Positions 22,561 to 33,170 of a stretch of DNA of 64,000 bases are shown piece by piece (positions within the stretch are counted from its first letter, which is position 1; each line of letters begins with the position of its first letter). The notes under the pieces are model-generated. The model ran no database searches. It was not told the origin of the DNA and was given only the letters and a program-made list of their open reading frames with translations. The position numbers and the translations under genes are program-made. This DNA is from Massospora cicadina (lineage: Eukaryota > Entomophthoromycota > Entomophthoromycetes > Entomophthorales > Entomophthoraceae): positions 1 to 64,000 of the forward strand of contig JAKSZP010009240.1 in the NCBI GenBank assembly GCA_022478985.1, written 5' to 3'.

Positions 22561-22970
22561 AACAAAAGGGCAAGGCTATAAAGGAGAAGGTGGGGCCAGT
22601 GGGGCAATTCACCCTGGGCTTTCTCTTCTGACAAAGGCACAATGAATGTGCGACCATTCTTCATGGTGAGGGATAGGGTATTCTCTTTCAGGTTGGTTCT
22701 AACGTTAAACTTTCGCCACTGCTCCACATCTAAAATGATAGGGAACAGGAGGTTTTTGACCTCATTGAAGTGATCAGACAAGTGGTACTTGCCAACCTGA
22801 TAGTCCACTGTCTCAATGATCTTCAGAGTGTGAATACCTTGGGACGCCCCTCCCTTAACCATATCACCTGTCAAGTAACTCAGTCCAAGGTAGTCGGCTA
22901 GGTACTGGTCCATAAAGTTTCCAGAGGCTCCAGTATCCGCAAAAATAGTGGTGCTGAGTTTCCCTAAAGG
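22561..22970 (-). pseudogene. Element C aspartic protease
   Basis: On the minus strand, TTIFADTGASGNFMDQYLAD carries the retropepsin active site DTGAS (complement of 22923-22937). The following frame (22437-22913) has the strand-rich body, including HTLKIIETVDYQVGKYHLSDHF. The expected I-L-G-x-W/M-like second motif is not clear. The protease would have cut the gag-pol precursor. The catalytic triplet is intact, but the frame runs out before RT. Confidence 0.72.
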
Positions 22971-23756
22971 GGAGGAAGGGTAGCAGTTAGTTGGAAATAT
23001 CTGGAATGGTCTTTATTTATGGTAGACAGTGACAACACCTCACCAAAATATTTTCCTCTTGCTCAAGCAAGCCATCAGAGTGTGTTTTGGAATCAAAAAA
23101 GGGGGAGGGATAGTTGGCCACTCTTAATACTGAGGCCACATACCCCACCATGCCTTCTGCAGGTGCATATACTTTATCATAAACTAAATGAAGTTCTTTC
23201 TCTGCTTCCTGAGTGCCCCAGACGATGGTAGGGGTCAAAAGAAATTTTCAGGTGTTATTTGATATACGTAATAGGGCTCTCAACAAAGTCATAAAAGCTA
23301 AATTATGGCTCAGAGGTTTTATAAAATTATCATCATAAAACGCGTTTTCAGATGTGAACGACCCTATTCCCCTAACTGCAATGGAATGCCTGATGTTATC
23401 CAAGGCCAAAAACCCAGGCCCATCTGCGCTGATTCTGCCAGCATCATCTGATTGTGCTGTCGAAGGAAAACTTGTTTATTTGAATGGAAATTGATTATTT
23501 CGTTGGAAAGTCAGGGAATCCTGACTTTTGGACATCTAAGTGTCCATATCCACCAGTTATGAGCATGAAGGGTGGATAATTTCCAGTTGGAGGCAACCAC
23601 AATAAATCTGAGTTGCTCCAACCTTTGGGAAAAAGAGGAAACAGCAGTGCAGCTAACAACAGCCAAAGCCCACAGCTGGCACCCACTGTTTCCACTTCAG
23701 AAAAGTTCCACATGGAAAAAGTTCATGCAAATAGGTTTAAGTGGTTGTTTGACTAA
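22971..23756 (-). other. Element C leader and probable gag remnant
   Basis: Only about 790 bp separate the 5' LTR from the protease. Short minus-strand frames at 23495-23713 and 23017-23238 have no zinc knuckle or gag capsid pattern. Gypsy gag normally needs over 1 kb, so most of gag seems deleted. No clear tRNA primer site is seen next to the LTR at 23756. Confidence 0.45.
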
Positions 23757-24606
23757 TGTCAGGAGAGTGTCTATAACTCTCCTGTTTCCAGTATGGAGGT
23801 GCTCAGTGCACAGGGCCAATGCATGGAAACTAGCTGTTAGAACCAAAGTTACTAGAGCCCAGCAGAGGAAGCTGGAGCAATAATAACTTATAGGGAAAAG
23901 TGCAATTATTAAAACAAAACCCCACTTAAAACCGATGTAGTGCACAAAAGGGAAAATAGTAAGCGTCCTGGGATGGAGGGAACCTGGTCAAAACAACAGT
24001 GCACAAGGGGCTAACCAGATCATTTGTAAAGCGGTTTGGTGGATGTAGCGCAAGACCTCCTTGAAGGGGTCCGTGCACAGGATCATTTGGAATGACATTA
24101 TAAAAAATGGTAAAACGGGGAAATTTTTATTTGGGAAGTCAACCAACAAGGAATGTTGGTCGGGGAAAACTTATTTAAACTTGGACAGGGGAATAAGGGG
24201 TTTGCTGCAGCAGGCCCAAGCACTGACCCACCAATAGGCCAATGCTGCCATCTGAATTGATCAAATATACTGAAACTGACTTCACTCAAGTGTTTAATTG
24301 AAGTTGGATTTAACCCAAACGCATTGTTTCATAATGGAATGGGTTTTAAAACCACGTTCCTCGATGAACTGAATGGAACCATCCACGTTATTTTGATAGA
24401 TCATCCGTTTATATGCCTGGACTGATGTAAGGGGCTGGGCATTTGGAACCCCACTAGTCTAACCTGGTCATATTTTGCCTGTACCCAGCGTTGATCTAGG
24501 GTATGCCTAAGGTCAGGGAGGGCCTGTAATTTCACCTTCTGGGCCTCCTGGCGCTCAGCCTTGTCCATGGGGTTGGCCCCCATTATGATGTCATGTGACC
24601 AAGACA
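23757..24606 (-). repeat. Element C 5' LTR
   Basis: An 850-bp partner of 15649-16498 with the same TGTCAGGAG and GACA ends. It is followed by AATTC, which pairs with AATGC on the far side as a one-mismatch target duplication. Confidence 0.88.
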
Positions 24607-24763
24607 AATTCCTTCAATTTAAAAGTGGATAATGTCATAATTTGACAAGAGTTAATCGTGGCTTTTATAATTTTTTTATATGATTCAATTTAAACACTTG
24701 CCTTTCAGAGCCTGGCGTAACTCTTCCTTAATTTGACTCTCTAGATACCTTATCTGCATATTA
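24607..24763. other. Element B internal DNA, second part
   Basis: AT-rich non-coding DNA between the C and B LTRs. Together with 15240-15648 it makes the whole internal region of element B. No motif was recognised. Confidence 0.5.
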
Positions 24764-25075
24764 TGAGTTAACCAGATCTAAAAGTTTAGATCTGATAACA
24801 CAGCTGAAATTTCGTTGACTATCTGGTGTGTGTCTATCCATCTGTCCCTCACTGATTCCCATGACACCTGAATTATCATCTTCGAAAATTTCAAGAAGAA
24901 CCTTCTTATAAGAACTAGGTTTTTCCAGCTCACCTCTCACAAGCTCTTTTCGCTTAAATAAAATATTTTTAGTACTAACTTTGGCTTTTTTGTCTTAGAA
25001 TATATGACAAAGCCTCCTCTATTTTAGGATAATTTAGTGAATGACCTTCTCCATGTTTTAATGATGCAGCAGACA
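24764..25075 (+). repeat. Element B second LTR
   Basis: Partner of 14929-15239, ending in GATGCAGCAGACA and followed by GGCATCAATGA, which repeats the sequence before the first LTR. Confidence 0.65.
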
Positions 25076-25330
25076 GGCATCAATGACAGGATAAAACATT
25101 ATGTCTACCAACTTAAAGCAAAGCTTGAAGATCTAAGAGGATCTCAAAGTTAAGATAAGGGTACCTGAAAAGTGCTTAGTTGGTAATGAAGTTAATCTTG
25201 ATGCATCAAAGTCACCCTAGATTTATCATCCAAAAAATAGACCATAGGCGTCAAGGGCCATATTTGGTGAAGGAGTTCATAATGAAAAGCCACTTAATTT
25301 TAGCTACTTGAATGTAAGAAGATTATTGAT
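25076..25330 (+). pseudogene. Element A integrase C-terminal relic
   Basis: Around 25115-25330 plus-strand frames give LKAKLEDL, then VGNEVNLDASKSP and NFSYLNVRRLL. These match the gypsy integrase GPY-module start (G-D-x-V-x-L-D-A) and its downstream strands. It continues the integrase of 14.0-14.7 kb in the same orientation, which ties the two halves of element A together across the nest. Stops and frameshifts are present. Confidence 0.6.
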
Positions 25331-25781
25331 TTTTTCATCAATCATACTTTTACAAGAAGGATGGAAGCTTCTTACACAATAAGAAAGTCAAAAGCACCGC
25401 ATCCTCTTTGATTAATAGTCTTTCCCTGTAATAGGATGTCAAAGATATAATTGGAAGACACAAACATAGTTAAAAGATACATTACCTGGTTAAGTTTAAG
25501 AATATCCCACAGAAGAGGGCACTTTAATCCTGAGAAGAATCTGTTTTTAGCACTAAGTATTCCAAACCAAAGGATATATACCAAACTTTCTGAGAAGAAT
25601 CTGGAAGCAATTAATTACTAAAGAAATGAAAGAAGAAGGCCTTAAAAGTAGCTTTGGCTCTTATGGTGATAATGTCAGGGTAGATATTGGCATGTGAGTA
25701 ATTTCAGGTTATCAGAATTTATCCACTAAGTCCAAGATATCATTCAAAAATAGGTTGATTAATTGTATAATAAATTTGTAT
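25331..25781. other. Element A tail before its 3' LTR
   Basis: Degenerate AT-rich DNA between the integrase relic and the 3' LTR. No intact motif or polypurine tract was recognised. Confidence 0.4.
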
Positions 25782-26300
25782 TGTGTAGATGTTAAATTAG
25801 ACCCTTATGGTTTGCAGTTATGCACAATCCATAGAGAGCGTATCTCCACAGGAAACAATGCCACCACTGTAAGGACATCAAATAAAGCGGGGGCCAGGTA
25901 TATATGGAGAAGTATATAGCCCTGGATACCCCATTGATAATTCACGCTAGTTAAATAATACACTTATTGGATGAAAATCTCTCAGATTGTTTTTTATTCT
26001 ATACACTTGAGGTAGGATTATATGATGCTCTTACCATATCTTTATATAGGAATCAAAGTTTATTGCCCTACCTACCACATTCAGAGATGTACAACAACGT
26101 GCCACACTCCCAGATTTAGATTTGAGAAACTAACACCATGGAAGAAAAACACACTACTTGATCCTCTCCCCATTTCGCTAATATCATGCGCCATCACTGC
26201 TGGTACAATTTAATCTAACAGAAATTAAATGATATGAAGCAGTCCTTACTTTAATGGGTCTTAGTCAAACAATTGCCACCGCTGTCCTCTACCAGTTAGG
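25782..26300 (+). repeat. Element A 3' LTR
   Basis: Partner of 10518-11045. Clear blocks are TGGTTTGCAGTT, AGAGAGCGTATCTC, AATGCCACCACTGTAAGG, AACACCATGGAAG and GCTGTCCTCTACCAG. The end is approximate. Confidence 0.65.
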
Positions 26301-27758
26301 ACCAGGGGATCCCAAGTTTTCTTCAGACATAACAGGCAGTCCCCAAGAAACCACCTGAGTGGTCAAGTAACTAGTAATTATAAGGTTCAAAGCCCTTTAC
26401 TAATGAGAAGTATGCCATATCAGAGATTGCATATTGGCGCATTTCACGCCATTGTGAACCAGATTGATTTTACAAAAAATAACAATACAAAAAAATTGGT
26501 TTAATAATATAAAAAAATAAAAAAGGAAAAATAAAATATGTCAGTGCTCTCACAAGTGAGGTCACTGGCCTATATAAGAAAAATGGGGTTTAGAGTAGTT
26601 GCACTGTTCTTGGTTCTACAACTAATTCTTAAGCTGCAGGTATACTGAAGTTTACGCTTGGGAGGAAAGGTTTGGAATTGATAATTGTTGCAAGCAATGG
26701 GGTTGGGAGGGATGTGGCCCATCATGACTAACTTTTCCTGATTAAACTATATCAAGCTTTTACACAATGGTTCTAAATTTAAACATCTCCACCCTTGGAG
26801 GCCTGACATTTGATCAATTGTGAGATACATAAAATCATAAGAAGTATTAGGAAATAAAAAAGGAAGAGTAAGAAAAGGGGATCAGAACAATGAAAATTAT
26901 AGAAAAATAATAAAATCTTACCATTAAAATAAAGTCAAAAAGGGAAGAAAAGTTTGAGTATTAGGGGATCTGAGAAAATGGAAATATAGTATATTGGTAG
27001 TGGTAGGGTAGAACTTACCTGGAGTAAAAATATGCCATTTTGGCGGTGTAGCTGAAAGATATCTCTGCTTAAGATCCCAGTCCTCTCAACATATAAGCCG
27101 CTAGGCAATGTTTTGATAGGAGCAGTTTTAGAAGAAACAGGGTAGAAGACATCACCTGTCTTATTGCCTTTTGTTGAAACCTAACACTACTTGGTGCATA
27201 TTAACAACAAGTTATACCGGATTATCCACTTAAGTAGCAAATTCATGTCTTGCCACCCATCATGGAAAAGAAAGTTCTAGTCCCTGACAAGGATCCCCAT
27301 TGAATACCAAGAATTTGATAACATCCTAAAATTAAGGACAAAGAATTTATACTTGTAAATATTTTAGCCTTCAAAAAATCAAACAGCTTTTTTAAGAGCA
27401 TGTTTAGATATGGCCTATGAATATGCTCACTTTTAAAAATCAAAATTACGCTTTCTATAAGTTTGCCCCATCTTGCTATTGCCAGTCAGCATTTTATTTT
27501 TAACCAAAGAGGATCACTAAGAAGATCGCTGTAAGATACTGGGACTGGAAGTTTTGGAATCTATAATTGTATGTCGCTTAATCTTTAGATCCTGCATATC
27601 AAACGTTCAGTGCTTACTTCCAGGTTCTTCCAAAGCTATTTGGTGAAAACATACTTTTACAAACAAATATAGTCCTAGCAAAGAATTTCCTCAATATGAA
27701 GAGTTATAGATGTAACTTGATGGGTGCACTACATTAATTAGGTCATTTATAGTTCAAG
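26301..27758. other. AT-rich stretch with no gene seen
   Basis: No supported coding region. A purine-rich run lies around 26860-26980 and a moderately GC-rich patch at 26620-26740. Neither matches another repeat in the window. Confidence 0.5.
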
Positions 27759-27789
27759 AATATGCATTCAGATATTTGGAAAAATAATT

Positions 27790-28845
27790 TTTTCAAATTC
27801 ACATCCTCAGAAACATTCCTAAATGACCGAGTGCTCATCATCACCTTCTCGTGGGCTGATGTTGCGCACACAATCATCAACATTTACGCCCCAAACGGTG
27901 CACATGAGCGTCGGGAATTTTTCTCAGTCAGTCAAATCCCTCCCGCTACCCCCTGATTCTTTCCTAGTTGGCGACATGAACTGTTGGCTAACCTCACCAA
28001 TGGACCGGTGGCCACCCTCACCCAATGCCCCACAAGGTCACGTAGAACTACACGTTCTAAAAGCCACCCTTGGGTTAATGGATGCGCTACCGCGACATGC
28101 CCCACTGCTCAAAAACATGACGCGTCCCCATGTCCACAATGGCCAATTAAGGTCCATGACCCGCATTGACCTTATTTTAATGCCGGCAAAACTCCAACCC
28201 CACATCTCCCACTTTAAAACAACAAAAATGGAATTCTCCGACCACTGACTGGTCTTGATAAAATACCACTTACCCATCACAGTTGAAAAGGCCCCACATT
28301 GGTGCAAAATCCACCCCCCCAAGCTCGCATCGCCAGGATTTTCCATGTGGGTGGAAGAGGCAACTTTGGCAAAATCGTTTGTTGCACCATTTTGCACGGA
28401 CCCCATTTCCACATGGGCAACTTTCAAAGAGGACACCATCCACCACTATCGCCATCTCTCCTCCAGATGCTCACGAGCCACATCAGGGGTTATCTCGTGC
28501 GCTCTGGTGGAATTGGCCCACTTGGAGTCCAACATTCTAGCCACAGGATACAGCCCTGCATGGGGCCAGAAGTGGGTGGAGGCAGCCACCCACCTCAACG
28601 CACTTGAAAGGCAACACAAACATCAGGTTTGTGTCCAATACAGGGCCACACACATCACTAAAGGTGACAAGTGCACCGCATACTTCTTTAAAAAAAATTT
28701 CGCACCACACCAGAGCGTGGCCTGCACACAGGTGCAAAGATCGGATAATTCCATTGCAGACACACTGGCTGAAGTGGCAATCAAAATGCAAAAATATTAC
28801 TCCGAGTTATACTGAGCCAAGCCAATTCAGCTGGCCAAAGTAGCG
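27790..28845 (+). pseudogene. LINE AP-type endonuclease relic and linker
   Basis: Frames 27762-27956 and 27823-28248 together give INIYAPNGAHERREFF, DSFLVGDMNCWLTSP, MTRIDLILMPAKL and MEFSDH. These are the APE-like endonuclease motifs of LINEs: N-x-Y-A-P, the G-D-x-N catalytic Asp/Asn, R-I-D and the final S-D-H. Frame 28255-28815 (186 codons) follows as the linker before RT, with DKCTAYFFKKN (fungal LINEs often have a similar G-x-x-x-x-x-F-F segment). A frameshift near 27910 and stops at about 28246 and 28815 kill it. Confidence 0.8.
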
Positions 28846-28929
28846 GAATTTCTCGACTGAACGCACATCTGCACTATTTCCCAAACCCAGAAATAATGAA
28901 TTTGATTACTCCAAACAAATTATGGACAG

Positions 28930-29830
28930 CCATTTACGGTGCACCAAACTGAAAATGCCCAGGCCCAGATGGCATTCCATATGAGTTCTAAAAAAATATT
29001 TCAAGTATATATCCCCATTGCTGCTACCTCACTTAACCAAAGCCTGTTGGAAACGCGCCTCCTACCAGGAGGACATGAGGCCTTTACTGTCACACTCTTC
29101 AAGAAAGGGGATAAGCTTGACTTAGCCAATAGGCGCCCCATTTCTCTAACAGACACAAACACCAAAATTTTAACAAAAATCATGGCTAACCGTTTAGGGA
29201 CTGTAGCATCTGCCACCATCTCCCCAGAACAATTTGGTTTCATCCCCAGAAGGTCGATTTGGGATAATGTGCACTCTGTGGCTAATGTATGTCAATCCAC
29301 AGCCTCTGGGGCACTTGTATTCTTGGACCAACAAAAGGCCTATGATAGAGTAAACTGGGAATACCTTAGGGCCTGCCTCCATCAATTCCGCCTACCCCCC
29401 CCGCTTCATAGAATGGGTGATGCTGCTCACGGAATCTGCGACAATGGCAGTGCATGGCCCAGGATTCCTAACAGAAGTAGTCCGCCCTCAAAGGGGCCTG
29501 CGACAAGGGGACCCCCTCAGCCCACTCTTATACAACTTCAGCCTTGACCTACTACTGCGAAATGTGAATGCCCAACTCACTGGGGTCCATGTGCCAGGCC
29601 AAACCCCAGTCAAGATGATGGCATTTGCAGATGATTGCATGGTGGGGGTGTCTAATTACAAAGATGCATGCGCACTTGAAGCCCTCATCCAGGAATATTC
29701 CTGGGTAAGCAACGCGGCACTGAACGCCTCCAAAACCGAAATCATCCTCCTTGGTCGGTTTCAGAACTGCTGGGCCCCAGCAATCAGTTCCCACCCTGGC
29801 CCATCTGCTCGCCCACGTCCACGCCTTACT
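28930..29830 (+). pseudogene. LINE reverse transcriptase relic
   Basis: Frame 28939-29547 gives FTVTLFKKGDKLDLANRRPI, then SLTDTNTKILTKIMANRL, PEQFGFIPRRSIWDNV and VFLDQQKAYDRVNWEYL, which are RT blocks 1-3 with the first catalytic Asp. After a frameshift in a run of C near 29395-29402, frame 29417-29860 gives GLRQGDPLSPLLYNFSL and MAFADDCMVG, the palm A/F-x-D-D motif, intact at about 29620-29650. It ends at LNASKTEIILLG. The order and the FADD box place it in the Tad/L1 group of LINEs. The thumb, RNase H and tail are absent. Confidence 0.85.
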
Positions 29831-30059
29831 AATATGCATTCAGATATTTCTTCTATATAATTTTACTTTGATTACTTATTGTTTAATTAAAGTTATTTGT
29901 CTATCTACAACAACCATTGCCACTATGCTACATTGAGCTTTAAATTCTAACGGGAATAAGCCTGCTGATCCCACATGAGTGCTGGTGCATTATCTCCTAG
30001 TGTTTTCTTGACGCTGACATAGCGTTACTGGGCTGCTTTGTTAGATCTCCAAATACCAT

Positions 30060-30788
30060 CGGTGGTTATGTCATCCCTTATGACAGAGCCCAACATCTCG
30101 CAAACTCTGGGCAGTGCTTTATAGCCTCTTGATGCTCCTACAGAGCAACCTGCGCTTCATCCTTTAGGTCAAATATGGGAACTCTTTCTCTATTCAAAAG
30201 CTGCCATCATTGAAATGGCTCAAGTGGTGTTCAAACCCACCATATTCATAGTTTCCGCCCCTTCAAGGGGTACATTGGTCTTGGCTTCTCTACAGAAAGC
30301 TAGGCCATGGTCACGTCTACAATGCCATTTATGTATAAAAACAACCCCATCTAAGACCACTCAAACTCAGATGCTGAGGGAATCCACTATGGTTGTCTAG
30401 TATGCCAAACTTCCTAAACATCTATCCTCAAGAAGCTCTACCACAAACTCATGAAGGATTTGGACAGTTATGGACTGACCATGTCCTGAAATTTGTATTT
30501 CATAATGGGGCAAGCTTCCTCTCAGGGCCTAGCGCATTTTATAATCTGTTCCCTTCCACCAGGACTCTCATCTCGCGATTATCTCCTGTAAGTCTAAATG
30601 AACATCTCCTCTATATGAATTGTAAACAATTACCTCCTGGGAGTAAGAAAGGGCCCAAGCTTTCAGTGATGCCCCTCTCCCAGATCAGCGACCTAGCTCA
30701 TGTGATAGATGGGCGTCAAGTTACTTCTCTAGCCCCCAATGATCCTACCTCTCTGCAAACCTATTCCTCTTCTACTTTTTTAAGTTGA
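30060..30788 (+). pseudogene. Second LINE ORF1-like relic
   Basis: The plus-strand frame 30393-30788 encodes FGQLWTDHVLKFVFHNGAS and FLSGPSAFYNLFPS, aligning with LQFVVPNGATRLSGPLAYAT of the relic at 3.56-5.26 kb. Upstream DNA at 30130-30290 aligns with 3795-3960, with blocks AAATGGCTCAAG and TTTCCGCCCCT. The frame is interrupted upstream. The two relics show a repeat family in the genome, and the ORF1 identity is inferred. Confidence 0.5.
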
Positions 30789-32875
30789 TTAAAGGTATGT
30801 GCAGGGATGTGGTCCAGTCTAGTGTCTTCTGGCAGCACCCTAAATTTTTCTAATAATGGCCTGGTCGCTGCTGAAATTTAAGAAGTAGCATAAACCCATT
30901 TAAAACACTTATAAGCCATACTACTCCTGGTAAATTGGATCAGGTTTTTATTAGTATTTTGAATTATTAATAAAACTTGAGAATCATCCGATCCACCCCA
31001 ATGTTCATTTGATCCATTCCCTCAATGAAATGGGTTCTTGTATAACTGGTGCAACCTTTCCTCAATCCAGACAAATCTTTATAGAATCAGTAGCATCCCT
31101 TTGGATTACTCTATGATCTGGAGCTCATGCTATAGGAATTTTTCTAATGTGATCTGAACTTATTAAAGCCTCTCCTCAACTTATAACACTCTACTCAAAC
31201 TACATGATTAGGATTTTTTACAGATGCCTAGACGCAGGACAATTCTAAGATCCCTTCTGATGCTCCCACACTCTTACTATAAGGTAAATTGTCCTCCTTA
31301 AGCGTAAGTTTCCATTTTGTTTCACTCTTTAAGTTCTCTTTGAATATACCATTCTATTACCAGTTTTCCTTCTGTGGATCCGCCCTCCACATTTAGCTTT
31401 TTATTTGTCAACACCATCCATCAATGCAGGCTACTAGCCCAAAAAATGATACTGATGTTCATGGATTGGACGTTATAGTATACTGATTCAACGGCACTCT
31501 TCTCCATAGCTGAATTAGTAAGACTGTGTGCCTTCAATTCTACCTGCTGATCCATCATTCACAAAGTGTATACATATAATTGTTAAATACTCTGCTGATC
31601 TGCTACCAATGCGGCGTAATTCGTCCAATCTATGTTCATATACACCTTTGGTCTGTTCTTGTACCACAACTAACATCTGAACCTTAGAGGTATTTTCACC
31701 TTCCTGCCTCTCCCTCTTACAGGGGTTGCCCCAGTAAGCCCTGTGATCACTCCATGACAGTTTTCTAGCTTTCTAGGGCCTTTGGTATGTTTTTGAACCG
31801 ATTTACTCCTCATTCAACCTAATAAAACGTTTCACTACTAAGTTTCTAGGTCATATGAGCTCTTAGGATACTGAGCCATTTTCTGGGCGCTAACACACCC
31901 AGGTTATATGGCCATTCTTATTCTAATAATATTTTTCTACTATTTTTCCTAGCTGTGAACCAATCCACCCCTAACCACCTATTACGTGCCTGCATTGAGA
32001 AATGCTTAGTTTGCCCATTGTGCTTCAGGTAAACCATCTGAGATGCAATTTCACTTCCCTTACCACTGAAACGGCCTCCTGTATCTCTCCAGCACCTCTC
32101 TCACCACCTCTCCAGTGTAATTTTTATAAATGGGGCTCTATATTTATCCCCTTTATCAACTTCTGTGGGTGCAACTCCAGTTGTCCCGACAAATTTTAGT
32201 CCCATTTTCTCAAATTTTGCAGCATCAAATTGCAGCTCAAGCATCAATAAAATTACTTTAAAGGGTAGTTTGTAATCAAACTTCTTCCTCCTCATCCAAT
32301 CAGCTCCTATTGCTGGACCACTTTTTGCCTTCTTTAATCCTAATAAAAACTAAAAATTGGTGGATGACGCTGAGTAACCTAATGTTATTGTCCCCAAATT
32401 TATAGATCAAATTTTACAAGTCCCTTCTCGCTTCTAATTCCATTTGCCAGTACCATTTCTATTTCACAAAGGCTTGTCAGCGTATAAGCCCCTTTAGTTT
32501 GCCAATGAAGTGACTGCTGACCCCAGCAACACCCCTTCTGCAAGCCTATGAGGCTATAGAGCCTGTTATTAAGGGTATTCCTTGTCATATTTCTCACCTG
32601 ACTTCCCTGAGGAAGCCTAGGACAATAATGAAGATATTGAATTTGCATTGGGCTTCTCATATGTTGTTGTATTTTAACCAGGTGATATTCCCCACATATT
32701 AACGAAATGATTGTATCATTTTAGTTGATGGTGATTGCTGAATATTTTACTAGTTTCAAGTTTATTATTTAATGATGATACCCCAATATGTGCTCTCCAT
32801 TTGGTTGGGTTGAGCTGTCTTGATCTGCAAGATTAAGAGAGTACAAAGGATCATCCCCAATAGGAAATTGGTGGG
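30789..32875. other. Degenerate DNA, no gene supported
   Basis: Intermediate base composition suggests old coding repeats, but no frame carries a recognisable motif. Minus-strand frames at 32101-32295 and 32400-32660 and a plus-strand frame at 32002-32199 were examined and left unassigned. It may be the eroded remainder of the LINE or of another retroelement. Confidence 0.4.
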
Positions 32876-33170
32876 TCTTGATACCAGCAACCAAGGCTGA
32901 GGATGTTGAGATAATTAATATTATCAATCAAGATGGCGAATTACTCAAATTTGACATCAAGAGTATTGGGAAAGGATACCAATAGAGTTTTTAGTCAATT
33001 TTGACACTAACGACTTATGCTGAGGATTTTAAGCCATTAATATCTTTAGATAAAGTTAAATCACATTTTGACTTTATAAAAGTATTAGAAACAATCCTTA
33101 TAGTATTTTAGGTTAAATTCAACACCAGTGACTTATGCTGAGGTTGTCAATATAATTAGTTAATTCATAT
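32876..33170. repeat. Three degenerate tandem repeats of about 120 bp
   Basis: The phrase ACCAGTGACTTATGCTGAGG or a close variant starts at 32883, 33006 and 33124, spaced 123 and 118 bp. Similar sequence follows in each (GTTGAGATAATTAATAT-like). The second and third copies are closest. No coding sense was seen. Confidence 0.6.

Larger units (their letters stand above)
15649..24606 (-). mobile_element. Element C: chromodomain Ty3/gypsy retrotransposon (chromovirus-type)
   Basis: Bounded by LTRs of exactly 850 bp each (15649-16498 and 23757-24606) beginning TGTCAGGAG and ending TGACA or AGACA. Flanking AATGC (15644-15648) and AATTC (24607-24611) match at 4 of 5 bases. A purine-rich tract on the minus strand (complement of 16499-16515, reading AAAGGAGAGGGTAA) abuts the downstream LTR, confirming minus orientation. 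Domain order on the minus strand is short leader, protease, RT, RNase H, integrase, chromodomain. Without element D and its duplicated target the length is 5947 bp. The gag region is too short (under about 800 bp before protease) and is probably deleted. Several frameshifts and an altered RT active site show it is inactive. Confidence 0.88.
14929..25075 (+). mobile_element. Element B: TRIM-like LTR element, itself split by element C
   Basis: Two direct repeats of 311-312 bp (14929-15239 and 24764-25075) start with TGAGTT and end with GATGCAGCAGACA. After removing element C only about 560 bp of non-coding internal DNA remains (15240-15648 plus 24607-24763). This fits a terminal-repeat retrotransposon in miniature: short LTRs, no proteins, mobilised in trans. 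The words AGCATCAATGA before the first LTR and GGCATCAATGA after the second look like a target duplication offset by a base or two. Orientation is uncertain; AATAAA motifs in the LTRs favour plus. Confidence 0.6.
10518..26300 (+). mobile_element. Element A: old Ty3/gypsy retrotransposon hosting nested insertions
   Basis: Direct repeats at about 10518-11045 and 25782-26300 flank decayed gypsy coding sequence: gag-like, RT, RNase H and integrase at 11.3-14.7 kb, then the integrase C-terminus at 25.1-25.3 kb. The 10 kb between the two integrase parts is made of elements B, C and D. Removing them leaves roughly 5.6 kb, a normal gypsy length. Many stops show it is long dead. The outer boundaries are approximate because the LTRs are strongly diverged. 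Confidence 0.7.
27759..29849 (+). mobile_element. LINE (Tad/L1-like) fragment between perfect 19-bp direct repeats
   Basis: AATATGCATTCAGATATTT occurs at 27759-27777 and again at 29831-29849, flanking 2053 bp of LINE coding sequence. The length of the duplication is typical of target-primed LINE insertion. The inserted piece starts just before the endonuclease domain and stops shortly after the RT palm. It lacks ORF1, the RT C-terminus, a 3' UTR and any poly-A or repeat tail. Loss of the 5' part is normal for LINEs, but loss of the 3' end is not. Confidence 0.85.

Noticed and set aside
28537..28791. Minus-strand ORFs over the LINE fragment
   Set aside because: The plus strand carries endonuclease and RT motifs in order; the minus frames are shadows.
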